The notes beneath the pieces are model-generated. The model searched no databases. It was not told the DNA's origin and saw only the letters and a program-made list of their open reading frames with translations. Both the position numbers and the translations under genes were made by a program. From Vanilla planifolia (taxonomy: Eukaryota > Streptophyta > Magnoliopsida > Asparagales > Orchidaceae), in NCBI GenBank assembly GCA_023846275.1, contig CM043875.1:8799958-8863957 (forward strand): a stretch of 64,000 nucleotides of DNA, written 5' to 3'. This document shows positions 40,093 to 52,613 of this stretch, piece after piece. Numbering within the stretch: position 1 is the first letter of the stretch; each line of letters starts with the position of its first letter.

Positions 40093-41822
40093 ACTCCCTA
40101 TAACTTGAGAAATATTACTTTAGAAGTAAGAAATATAGATTAGTTATAGTAGATGATTATTCTAGGTTTATTTTCTTAAAAATAATGAATCATACAAAAA
40201 ATTTCAAATATTAATAATCAAATTACAAAATGAGTTAGGTTATAACTTAATTATCATTAGAAGTGATAATAAAAAAGAATTTAAAAATGATGAATTCATT
40301 GAGTATTATAATAATATTGGAATTTTTTGTATATTTTTGACACCTAGAATCCTTAAAAAATGATATAGTAGAGAAAAAAAATAAAATATTGTAAGATTTA
40401 ACTAGAAGTATATTGAATGAGTATGATACACTAAACTTCTTTTAGGTTGAAACTATGCTTTCAACTTGTTATATTTCAAATAGAATACTCTCTTTACCCA
40501 CATTGAACAAATCACCATATGAATTAGTTTTTTATAAGAAACCAAAATTACTCATTTACATATATTTGGTTGTAAATTTTACATTTTAAATAATGAGAAA
40601 AGAGAATTAAGAAAATTTGATCTAAAATCAGATGAAAGAATCTTTTTGGGATACTAATTTATTGATAAAATTTATAGAGTTTATAATAAAGCCACTAATC
40701 AAGTAAATGAATTCATACACATAAATTTTGCTGAATCAATGTCAACAAAACAAAATAATATAAATATGGATGATGAATAAATAAGATTTTAAAATTAATT
40801 TTAAAAGACTCAAGTGAGATAAATAAGGAAAGAAATAAAACTCTTAAAAATTTAACATTTAATAAGGATTATCCCAAAGATCAAGTAGTAAGTAAAATCA
40901 AGGATAGTGTTAAAACTAGATCTTTCCATAATCAATCTAAGTTTATAGCAAATTTTGAACTAATATAAATAGAAGAGACCTTAAATAATGAAATTTAGAT
41001 AATAGCTATGAACAAAGATTTAAATTAATTTGAAAAGAATCATGTGTGAGAGTTAATCTCTAAACCATTAGATAAAAATATAATTAGAATAAAATGGGTC
41101 TTTAAAAACAAACTAGACAAAAATAAAAATATAATTAAAAATAAAGTAATATTGTTTACAAAGGATTATAATCAAATTAAAAGCATAGATATTAAAAAAT
41201 CCTTTGCACCCATAGTAAGGCTTGAGACAATAATAATTTTGTTAACTTATGCTATACAAGAATTTTAAACAATATCAAATGGAGCTTAAAAAGTGCATTT
41301 TTTAAATGATTATATAAATAAAAAAGTTTATGTAGAACAACTCCAAGGATTTAAAATATATGATTAAATAAATCATGTATATAAGTAAATAAAACTTTAT
41401 ATTAACTTAAGCAAGTATTGTGGTATGATAGACTATAAAGTTTTCTGGTTTTAAATAGCTTCATAAGAGAAAAGATAGATAACACATCATTTATAAAAAT
41501 AAAGAAGAAGATCAACTTATATGTCATATATATATAGATGACATAGTATTTGAGGTTTACAATGAAGAATTATGTAAGGTTTTTTTAGATTTGATGAAAA
41601 ATGAATTTGAAATGAGATTAATAGAAGAGTTAAATTCTTTTTAGATCTTCAAATTAAATAAACCAAAAATAAAAGTTTTATATCACAAGCAAAATATACT
41701 TTAGAATCATTAAAGAAATATAATTTCACGAATGTTAAACTTAGAAACACACTTATAACTACCAATACATATTTAGATAAATATAAAAAAAACTAGTAGA
41801 CACTAAAATGTATAAAGGTCTT
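40093..41822 (+). pseudogene. Copia copy 1: integrase core and RT
   Basis: Continuation of the pol cut by the LINE. LVIVDDYSR at about 40143 and RSDNKKEF near 40270 carry the first two integrase catalytic acids. RT follows at 41070-41700 with WVFKNKLD, YVEQLQGF and the active-site motif YIDD near 41530-41550, then NVKLRNTLI. The reading ends at tgtataaaggtc (41809-41820), where the family continues LIGSLLYL, but here the sequence changes to a gag leader. Multiple stops and frameshifts are present. Confidence 0.75.
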
Positions 41823-44800
41823 ATTAGTGCTTCAACTAGATTGGGTGAAGGTACATCTTCCAATAGGTTACCACTCTTTTGTAATAATTATTATCTTTAT
41901 TAGAAGACTTGGATGACTAATCATTTAAAATCTATTGATAAAAAATATGGGAATTGATGCCAGTTCTTTTTATTTTCTTACTAAGAAAAATGCAGAAGAT
42001 ATTTTTATATCTAAATCTTTTTATGAAAAGAATGATAGTGAAAAACATAAAGTATAATTAAATGATAAGGTAATAAATATTTTTACGTTGTGTATTGAAT
42101 GCAATTAAATTTAATAGAATCATGAATTTAGAAACTGCTTACAAAATTTGGTATAAATTAGAAGTAGTTATGAAAGCTCTTATTTAGTTAAGAAAAATAA
42201 AATAAATATGATGACACATGATTATAAGTTATTTAAAATACTTTCAAATAAGTCAATTAAATGCATGTTTATAAGATTTTAATATCATTAACGTACTTAT
42301 TGGTTTAGGAAAGTCAATTTTTGTGAATGAACAAGTAAAGAATTTACTATAAATCTTGTCAAAAAAAGTATGATTCATTAACTACTATTATCAAGATGGC
42401 CAAAAATAATTTTATAGTGATATTATATGACTTGATGGGTGAGCTTATGGCAAATGAGCTAGAAATAAAAAGAAAAAAAAGAAAAAAGAATCAATTAAGA
42501 AGAACAAAATAAAGAAGAAAAAACAATCAATAGCATTGAAAATGAAGAAAGGCATTATAGAAGAGGAAACCAACGATGATAATGGTATAGCTTTAATTTT
42601 GAAAGATTTATCTAAAATTCCTAATGTTCTAAGAAAATATAAAATTAAAGGTCTAAGAGAGGAATAAGAAGAAAAGAGAAAATTATTTATTATAAATATG
42701 AAAAACCAAGACATATTAGACCAACATGTCTTGTCATGTAAGAAAGAGTAGAAAAAAAAAGAATGAGATGAAGAAAAGTAAGAATAAGAAGAAAGCATTC
42801 AAAACAGTTTGGAGCAATTTAGAAGAAACATATATAAAAGAAGAGGAGAACAATAATAAAGAATTCTTTTTCGTGATGGCTAGAGAAGAAAAGAAAGAAG
42901 AAAAGAGTGTATTCTTAAGTGAAGAAGTAAATTATTCACATAAAAGTTTAGCTAAATAATTATTTTATGGTTGTAAAAAATATGAAATTTTGGTAAAAAT
43001 ATAAGAAGCTAAAAGAGGAACATTATGAACATGTAGGCTTTTGTGATGACATGAAAAAGGCCAATGATGACTTAGTACAAAAAATTAATGAGCATGCATT
43101 CTTAATTAAAGGTTTTAATAATTTTAAATCTTTGCACTCTATTTACTTATTTTCAAAAACAAAGTCAATTAATAGAGAAGTTAAATATGCTAAAAGAATT
43201 CAAATGCATAAGTTTAATGATAATATTAACTTGTCACATGGTTATAATAAACTAATATATCATTATTGCATGCTTTTAGGTCATACTTTGTATACATGTA
43301 GGATTAAAAATAATATTCTCTCAACCTATCCTATTTATGTATGGGTAGTAAAGGTAAATAGTAGCTTAACTACTCTTAAATGTGCTGGACCCAAAATAGT
43401 TTGGGTTTTTAAATCTAATAATTAATTTTTGAGTACAGGAATATCTTCTTTCTAAGGCCAAGGAAGACATGATTCTTGGATAATTGGTGTTCAAGACACA
43501 TGATGGGAATCATCAAATAATTTACCTAACTAAAGGCCTTTGATGAAGAAAAAGTTGTGATTGGTGATAATTCAAAGAAGTATATCTATGAAATAGGAAC
43601 AATTAGAAACTTTACATTTTTCATTAGTAAAGTATTATTTATTTAAGGCCCAAAATATGATTGACTTAGTATTAGTTAATTTTGTGATAGTAGTTTTAAT
43701 TTTTTGTTTGATACTATTGCATGTAAACTTAACACAAATGAAAATATAATAATTAATACACCTAGAAGAAATAAAACTTATTTACTTGATTTAAAAATCA
43801 TAAATAATTCTTGTATAAAATGTTTTGTATCATATGTGAATGACTCAAATTTATGATATAGGAGATTTTATCATGCTAGTACACATATATTAAAAAACAT
43901 AATTAAATATAACTTAATAAGAGGCCTACCAAAATTAACTTTTGTAGATTATTTTGTTTATAGACCATATAATTTAAAAAAGCAACAAAAGCAAACTTTC
44001 TAGAAAGATGTAATCTTTAAAAATATTTTAGAATTTATAAATATAGACTTTTTTAAACCAATACATTCCATAAGCTTAAGAGCTAAAAAATATGAATTAG
44101 TTATAGTAGATGATTATTCTAGGTATACATGGATTATTTTCTTAAAAAAATGAATCATACAAATAATTTTAAATATTGATAATTAAATTATAAAGTGAGT
44201 TAGGTCATAACTTAATTACTATTAAAGTGATAATGAAACCAAATTTAGAAATGATGAATTCATTGAGTATTATAAAAATAATGAAAATTTTCACATAGTT
44301 TTTATGCCTAAGAACTTAATAATAAAATAGTATAATAAAGAAGGAAAATAGAATTTTTTTAGATTTAGCTAGAAGTATATTAAATGAGTATGATACACTA
44401 GAATATGTTTGGGTGAAAGCTACGCTTACAACTTATTTTGCTTCAAATAGAATACTCTCTAAGTTCATACTGAACAAATCATTATATGAATTAATTTTTT
44501 TATAAGGAATCCAAAATTACTCATTTACATGTATTTAGTTGTAAGAAGATAAGAATTAAAAAAAATTGATGCAAAATTAGATGAGAGAATTTTGTTATGA
44601 TACTCATTTAATAGTAAAGCTTATAGAGTTTATAATAAAGCCACTAATCAAGTAGAAGAATTCATATATATAAATTTTGTTGAATTATTATCAATAAAAT
44701 AAAATAATGTAAATATGGATGATGAATAAATGAGATTTGAAAAATTAAGTTTAAAAGACTCAAGTGAGATAAATAATGAAAAAAATTAAAAAATAAAACT

Positions 44801-46600
44801 CTAAAAACTTTAATATTTAATAAGGATTATCTCAAAGATCAAGTTGTAAGTAAAATCATGAATAATGTTAGAATTAGATCTTTCAATAATCATTTCATTT
44901 TTGTAGCAATTTTTTAAACAATCTTAGTAGAAGAGGCTTTAAATAATGAATTTTGGATAATTTTCATGAACAAAGAATTAAATTAATTTGAAATAAATTA
45001 TGTGTGAGAGTTAGCTCTTAGACCATTGGATAAAAAATATAATTAGAACAAAATGAGTTTTTAAAAACAAACTAGATGAAAATGGAAATGTAAGTAAAAG
45101 TAAAGCAAGATTGGTTATTAAATATTATAGTTAAATAGAAGACATAGATATTGAAGAAACCTTTGTACCCATAATAAGGCTTGAGACAATAAGAATTTTA
45201 TTAACTTATGCTTACTACAATAATTTAAAACTATATCAAATGGACACTAAAATTATTTTTTTAAATAGTTATATAAATGAAGAAATTTATGTAGAACATC
45301 CCTTAGGATTTAAAATATATGATAAATTAGATCATATATATAAGTTAAATAAAACTTTATATGGACTTAAGTAAGCACTTAGAGCATGGTATGATAGATT
45401 ATGTAGTTTTCTATTTTCAAAAGGCTTCTTAAAAGGAAAGATAAATAGCATATTATTTATTAAATACAAAAGAAAAGATTAACCTATATGTCAAATATAT
45501 ATAAATGATATAATGTTTGGGGCTAACAATGAAGAATTATGTAAAAAATTTTTGGATCAAATAAAAAATAAATTTGAAATGAGCTTAATAGGAGAGTTAA
45601 TATTCTTTTTAAGTCTTCAAGTTACATAAACTAAAAATAAGATTTTCATATCACAAACTAAATATAATTTGCAATTATTAAAGAAATATGGTTCCCTGAA
45701 TGTCAAACTTAGAAACACACTTATGATTATCAATATACATTGAGATAAAGATGAAAAAAGAAAACAAATAGATACTAAAATGTATAGAGGTCTAATTGGT
45801 TTACATTTATATCTTACTATAAGTAGACCTGATATACTTTATAGTGTTTGTGTATGTGGTTATGTTTTAAGCCTATCCTAAAAAATCTTATTTAATAACT
45901 ATAAAACACATATTTAGATATATAATTGAAATAAGTAAATTAGAACTTTGGTATAAAAAAGAAGATCTAAATTTTTAATTAAGAGCATTCTTAGATATAG
46001 ATTTTCTTGGAAGTAAAATTAATAAAAGTAGCATAAGTGGAACATACCAATTTTTTATGAAATTCTTTAATTTCATGGAATCGTAAGAAGTAAAATTGTA
46101 TTATACTATCTATTATGAAATTAAAATATATACCTGTAAGTGGATATATATCACAAGGTTTTATAAATCAAATAATAATTATGAGATTATGGTGTTACAC
46201 TAAGATAATTTCTCATTTATTGTGATAATTCAAGTGTAATAAGTTTAGATAAAAATATAACTAATCATTCTAGAGCTAAACATATAAATATTAGATATTA
46301 GATATCATTTTATAAGATAAAATATTAAACTTAATCATATTTTATTAAAATATGTGCTATTAATAATCATCTGGCCAATATTTTTATAAAACTTTTTTAG
46401 TTGTGATCAATTTATAAAATTTAGATTGAGTTTAAGAGTATTAATTTCATTTGAGTGATAACAAAAATAAAGAAAGAATAAAAATTAAAATAAATTAAAT
46501 GATAGAAGCATGAATTAAGGGAGAGTCTTAATCTAGTTATGACGTACATATAAGACAAATTTATATTTAATTATTCTTATATAGTTTTTATTTTTTAAAA
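41823..46600 (+). pseudogene. Copia copy 2: gag-pol, complete but decayed
   Basis: It starts with the gag leader phrase ttcaactagattgggt, as in copy 1 at 31.59 kb. Gag signatures include LMGELMANELEIKRRK near 42430. A knuckle at 43258-43302 reads YHYC-MLLG-H-TLYT-C, the first Cys now Tyr. Next come GPKIVWVFK at about 43390, integrase VDDYSRYTW near 44110, and RT YVEHPLGF plus active site YIND (first Asp lost) near 45500. RNase H opens with LYLTISRPDILYSVC near 45810 and runs to about 46430. A ttattatcaataaaaaagag tract precedes the LTR. Pervasive stops make it inactive. Confidence 0.75.
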
Positions 46601-46636
46601 TTTTATTAGAGATTTTATTATCAATAAAAAAGAGAT

Positions 46637-48344
46637 TATTATGATATTAACCCCTAGTCATAGTATTTTATTTGATAATAACAAAGCCTAAGTATTTTTA
46701 ATGAAGTTTTTTTTAGTAAATTTAAAGAAGAAGAAAAAAGCAAAAGTAAAATCTCAAAAAAATCATCTTTGTTGAAGTGGCAAACCACCATGAAATATTT
46801 TTTAATATTATTTTTAAGTATTTTAATTTTATTTTTAAAATATTAAGATTGATTAAAATTATTCCTTTAAGGCACATAAAAATTAATTAAATTTTATTTC
46901 TAATATCTTTGATCATCATTCAATATCTCGAATTTGAATTTCTAAATTAATTGATCAATATCCTAAAAATTTTGCTTCAGTAATAATTTAATTTAAATAA
47001 GAAATTCAAGTAAGAATAACTAAAAATTTAACCAAAAAACCTAATTCTAATCAATTAAATCTCATCTTACTTAGTGTTGTTGCTTGTGCTCTTTATTACA
47101 GCAATCAGGTTTGGTTAAGGCATTAATCTTGAACTCATTTGAAATTATTTACATCTCAAATACATTCAAATTTAGCTCAGATCATGAAATTACCCTCAAA
47201 ATCTGTATTTAATCTTCTAATTACTGGTAAGCATGAGATTAAAACCTACACAAATCAAGAGACATCCAACCTCAAAATCAAGTTACATTTAAGACGTATG
47301 AGAATGCTCATGAAGAAACTAGTTTTATAAATACACCATATGGGACTAAACTTAATTGTTTTTTTGGCAACAAACCTCTGAATTGCATGAGTAATGTGAG
47401 CCATCTGATCATGTAATTTTGTAATCAAATGGTCCAAAATTCATTTGCTTGAAAAGTGAAATCTTGTTGTCAAATCACGATTCAGATCTAATGCCCTCGA
47501 TCAAATGTATATTTCTAAAAGGCATAGATCAAATTCCTTTCATCCAATCATGTAGCTTTTGCGATTGAATGGTTATGGTCTAGTCCAATCTAGTGGCGCC
47601 AGTGCAATGACTCTTTTAGCCATTATTTTGAGCTGTTAGATAAATGTTTTAAAATATTAATTTCATAATTAAAAAATTACAAAAGTAAAATTTTAATGAC
47701 GAAATTGGGCATCTGGTAAGTGCTTTTAGTAGTTAAAGTATGTCTATTAATAGAAAATTTTTTTTTAGCAAAATTGATTGATGAAAACTTTTATAAAATT
47801 CCAAAGAAGAAATCTCAAATTACAACCTCGAAGTAATTCGTAGATGTTGTTAATCATCATCTCCTTATATTGTAACTTTTTTTAATAACTCTAAATTTCT
47901 TGATTCATCTTTCAATCAATTAATCTCTCATTTTTTAGATGATTAAATTAAATTAATTATGTTTTGTTGAGTATTTTTCAAGCATAAAAATTTGTTTGTA
48001 TAGATTTCAACTATCATTTTCTTTCCTCTATTTATCAATTAAATTTTTTTATAAGACCATTGTATCCTATTTTTATTTTCTTATTGTAAGGGTTTATCCT
48101 ACCTAACATTTAACGAAAGGCTTATATAGTTTCTTTTCGTGCTTGATTTTTATTGAGGGTAGATGTAGGCTTGATTTTAAGCTGAACCATCTAAATATTG
48201 CTTGTCTACACATTTAAATTTTTGTATCTTATTTATTCATAATTTTTCAAAGCTTTATTATTAAAATATAAATTAAAATATTTTTTAAAAATTAAAATTT
48301 TTTAATTCTAGTAAATCACCCCCCTCTTATTGAACCACATTTCA
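46637..48344 (+). repeat. Copia 3' LTR (B), 1708 bp
   Basis: Starts tattatgatattaaccccta, homologous to LTR A's start, and ends ttgaaccacatttca. It is followed by ggtgccatatg rather than a primer site, so it is the 3' LTR. No 5-bp duplication matches the sequence before LTR A (gatat against ggtgc). Confidence 0.75.
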
Positions 48345-48960
48345 GGTGCCATATGAGAAGCCCTGAAGTGTCAGACTCCCATATGCACTAAAGGTGTGTG
48401 ACTTTGTAGGACTGGCACATGCAAACTAGATAAGCACAAGTGTCAGTGACTTGTCATACATATGGTTTACTTGCACACTATAAGTGAACCAACCTTACTG
48501 CCATGGTCAACATGTCTACATTAGATTATCTACGAGAAGAAGCATTACTCGTGCATGTGAATAGTGCCCTGATGCAGGTGGCTGGCTAGTACATGTGCAC
48601 ATGGCTAGGCCTCAGATTTTGTATTGCAAAATTTCATTTTTTGGTAAAATAAATCACATGTTTCATGTGAAAATAAAAATATTATATTTTTAATAAAATA
48701 TTATATCCAAATTTTTATATAAAAAAAATAAAAATGATGAATGAAGTAGTTCATAACTCTAAACTTTAAAACTCTATAATTTAATACTCTTTGAATTCAA
48801 AACTCCTTAAAAAATCTTCTTAGAAAAATCCTTAAAAACCATATTCACCTTTCTTTCTTCTTTAGGTCCGCATCATTATCATGCTTTAACTTCCACTATT
48901 ATAACTTATAAAAACAAGATAAGTATTGAGGGAATGGACAGAGACTACCTCACAAACTAA
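48345..48960 (+). repeat. Unclassified dispersed repeat, copy 2 (right part)
   Basis: Collinear with 28370-28990. It begins exactly at the end of LTR B, which suggests that the Copia element inserted into this repeat and left its first part at about 29650-29719. Confidence 0.5.
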
Positions 48961-49164
48961 TCAATGAACCTACTAAGCCTAAATAGATTTTACTTTAATT
49001 GAATCATTGGTTAGCACCGTCACACTGCCTAGTTCTTCTTATTGGACCATCCAGTGTGTGTATAATGCCTTATTTAATAATTTCCAAGCTTTTATTAGAC
49101 CCCTTTGATCATTCTATTAGATTGTTTAATACTAATATTATACCCAATTGATCACTTTCATTCA
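48961..49164. other. Short unassigned spacer
   Basis: Sequence between the unclassified repeat and the recognisable part of the next LTR. No feature seen. Confidence 0.4.
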
Positions 49165-49702
49165 TTGTGTCCTTCATTCTTTGAGCTTCAACTCTCGTTT
49201 TATATGTTAATCAACTAAGCTCTCATTCTTTCATTTCCTTTTTTATTTAAGAAGAAGCATCATACATTTATGTCTTGTTAACTTGTCTTTTTTCTACTCG
49301 TTTTATTTCATTATAAGAATGTTGTAGCCTATTTATTTTATTTAGTCATTATGAGAGTTTAGCATACATGTCTTCCCTAAAAGGCTTATATTAATTAATT
49401 GAATTGTTGCCTTATTTTTGTTGAAGATGAATGTAGGCTTGAATTTTAACTAAACTACTTAAAAATTGTTAATATGCTTTGTGATTATTTGTAAATTTTT
49501 TATTTCATAACTTTTTAAAATAAAAAAAATTAAACATGTTCTAAAATAAAAGTGAAATTTGCATAAAATGACTCACAAAACTTTTCTCAAGTTTACTAGA
49601 TAGGCTAAACAATTACTTTAAAATATTTTTTTAAATAAGTTTTTAAGAAATCAAAATTTATATTCTTAACAATTCATCTCCAACTTATTGAATAATATTT
49701 CA
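49165..49702 (+). repeat. Truncated 5' LTR of Copia copy 3
   Basis: From about 49165 the sequence matches the last third of LTR D (tgtccttcattctttgagct against catccttcattctttgagct at 57.83 kb). It ends aataatatttca, directly followed by the primer site attggtattagagtg. The 5' two thirds of the LTR are missing. Confidence 0.65.
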
Positions 49703-49729
49703 ATTGGTATTAGAGTGAAATCTCCTTCT

Positions 49730-50756
49730 AATGAGAAGAAATTCTTTAAGAAGATCCATGACTTAAATTAATGATTCAATAAGTTTAGGTAAATATACAT
49801 CTTTTAATAGGCCAACACTCTTTGTAGTGATTATTATCTCTATTAGAAGACTAGAATGACTAATCACTTGAAGTCAATAAATAAGAAAATATGAGATCTA
49901 ATGCAAATTCTATTTGAATTTTTCACTACAAAAAATTCATAAGTATCACTATCTAAACCATTTAGTGAAATTAATGAAAAGAAAAACACATAGTTTAATT
50001 AAATAATAGCATTATAAATATTTTATACTGTGCTTGGAATGCTACTGAGTTTAATAGAATTATGAGTTTAAAAATAGTATTTAAAATTTAGCACAAGTGA
50101 GAGGTGACTTATGAAGGTACATCTTTAGTTAAAAAATAAAATAAATGTAATGACTCATTAATATGAGCTATTTAGAATGTTTTCTAATAAGTATATTAAA
50201 AATATGTTTATTAGATTTATTAATATTACTAATGAATTTTCTAATTTGGAAAAGTTCATATTTATGAATGAATAAGTAAAGAAGATCCTTAAAATTTTAT
50301 GAAAGAAGTATGATCTTTTGACCACTACTATCAATACTACTAAGAACATTTCTATCATGATATTGGATGACATAATTAGTGTTCATGACTAATGAGCTAG
50401 AGATAGAGAGGAGAAAGAAGAAAAATGCTTGATTGAGAAGAACAAAGTAAAGAAAAAAAAAATACAACACCATTAAAAATAGAGAAAAATATTTTAGAAG
50501 AGAAGTCTATAAATGAAGATGTTATAGCTTTTTTCTCAAAAGGTTTATCTAAAGTTCTTGGTGTTTCAAGAAGATATAAGAATCATAACTCCAAGAAGAG
50601 AACAAGAAAAAAAGGAGATTTTTTATCATGAATGTGGCAAACCAAGACATTAGACAAGCATATCTAGTGGTGCAAGAAAGAATTGAAAGAGAGAAGAATA
50701 AACTATAGAAGAGTAAGAAGAAAAAGAAGAAGAAAACATTGAAAGTAACTTGGAGT
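49730..50756 (+). pseudogene. Copia copy 3: gag part 1
   Basis: Repeats the gag layout of copies 1 and 2: the leader, taattattatctctattagaag-like phrases, a UBN2-type region (YELFRMFSNKYIKNMF near 50155-50210, partly readable), then the lysine-rich zone. It stops at acttggagt, where copy 1 continues as gatttagaaaa at 32.57 kb. The LTR at 50757 interrupts it. Confidence 0.65.
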
Positions 50757-52613
50757 TGTTGTGGTGTTGACCCATAACCATGGTTCCTTGTTTAATAATA
50801 ATAAATAATAAATATTTTAATTAACTTAGTCGAGTGAAGTTTTAGATTTTAGATAGCTAATATATTTATTCATAGGAAAAATTAAAAAAAGAAGAGGAGT
50901 ACATGTCAGATCCCATAAAAATCATCTTAGAGTAATAAACCATCAAGAGATATAATTTGAATTTAATTTAAAGTATTTCAATTTTATTTTCAATTAGAAT
51001 ATTAAGTTTGATTGAAACTGTTAATGCAAGACATAAAAATTAAATTAAAACATAAATTAATCATCTTAAAAAAATATTTAAGTTTCCAATCCTTTGATCA
51101 TCTTAAGAAACATTTTCTTAATACCTTCAAAATTTTGTTTCAGTAATAAATAACTAAATTAAAAACTAATTCAACTTGACCTAAAGTATTCTAAACCTAT
51201 ACAAAACATTTTTGGGCTAGGGCATTAATGTTGAGTCCATTTACTATAATAATTGGGTTGGGACATCACTGCTGAACCCTAAGAAAAGTACATCAGACTG
51301 GAGTATTACTCTCTACATTTGTAAATCAATTTATCAAGTCACTAATAGAATGAGTGACTAAATCCTGAATGAAATAGGGGTGACTAACCTTGAAATTAAG
51401 CTATCTCTAAAACTCATGAAATGCCTTATAAGTAAAAAAGAGCAAAATAAACCACCTAGGACTAAAAAATTAAGCCTTTTTTGCACAGCTAACTTTCAAA
51501 TTGTAGGAGTGACGTGACTCATCCAATTATGCAATTTCACAATCGAATGATAGTCATTTCATCCACTCTTTTTAAGTGTTAATTCTATTCATGATTTGAT
51601 CATGCAATTTACGATCACATAATTGACATTTAATCTGTGTAAAATTATATCTAACTATCTAATAATGATTTAAATCTAATGGTCTAGATCAAATCTTAAC
51701 TTATAAACAATGCTAAATTAATATTAGCCATTTGATCATCTAGTTTTTGTAATTGAATGAACCATATTGTTTCTAATTATGCAGGTTCTATACAATGACT
51801 CTTTTAGTCATTATTTCCAACTATTAGGAATTTTATAATTTAATAATTAAAAACATAGTGTGGAATAATAATAGCTAATTGGTGATTTGATAAATACTTT
51901 TAATCATTTGAAAATATTTATAAATAGTAGAATTCTTGAACAAAATTGATTGATAAATTTTTTATAAAAAATCTAAGGAAAAATTTTCAAGTTGCAACAT
52001 TAAAACTATTAGCAACCAGTGTTGATTATCGCCTTTTTATGCTATATCCTTCTTAATTGAACTTTGAATTCCTCTTTCTTCTTCAAATCAGTTAAATAAT
52101 ACTTTCTCAAATTTCAAAAAATTAAATTAAAATACTTGTGCTTGTTGTACATTTCATCAAACATAGGAATTAGTTTCTAAAAATTTTTATCATTTCTTTT
52201 CTTTTCTCTTTATATCAATCTTATTTTGTTGTAAAAGTATTATAGTCTATCTTTTTTGTTTCATTATTCTAAGGATTTAACTTACCAATCTTTTTAGAAA
52301 AGACTTATATAAATTGGTTTTTCATGCCTAATTTTTGTCAAAAGTGGTCATAGGCTTGATTTTAAGTTGAATCGCTTGAAAATCATTTGCATTCACTTTA
52401 TTTTTTAAATTTTTTTTCATAATTTCTTTAAAAATTTATTATTAAATAAAAATTAATATATTTTAAAATAAAATTAAAATTTACAACAAATTACTTTTAG
52501 TTATTTGTTGAAGTTTATTAAGACTATTTTAAAATATATTTTTAAATATTTTTGTAAGAAATTAAAATTTTTATTTCTAACAATCCTTGTCCCTCTTGCT
52601 AAATCACAATTCA
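50757..52613 (+). repeat. Solo Copia LTR (C) inside gag, 1857 bp
   Basis: Starts tgttgtggtgttgaccca and ends aatcacaattca, with TG/CA ends and the length of its relatives. It is flanked by ggagt (50752-50756) and tgagt (52614-52618), a 4-of-5 match expected for an aged 5-bp target duplication. Without it, gag part 1 joins gag part 2 in register with copy 1. No internal region remains, so it probably arose by LTR-LTR recombination. Confidence 0.75.

Larger units (their letters stand above)
29720..48344 (+). mobile_element. Copia element with two internal regions between one LTR pair
   Basis: The order is LTR (29720-31534), tRNA-Met-type primer site (ttggtatcaaaac, 31536-31548), gag-pol copy 1 (to about 41822), gag-pol copy 2 (41823-46600), purine tract, LTR (46637-48344). 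No LTR separates the two copies. The join fuses the RT/RNase H boundary of copy 1 to the gag leader of copy 2. A LINE occupies 33763-40092. The gag type (UBN2-like, knuckle, then a GPK-WVPK-like motif) and long LTRs fit a Sirevirus-like Copia lineage. Everything is heavily mutated. Confidence 0.8.

Noticed and set aside
37945-40108. Plus-strand frames opposite LINE ORF1 and its leader
   Set aside because: Proline, arginine and serine-rich products of GC-rich antisense sequence without family features.
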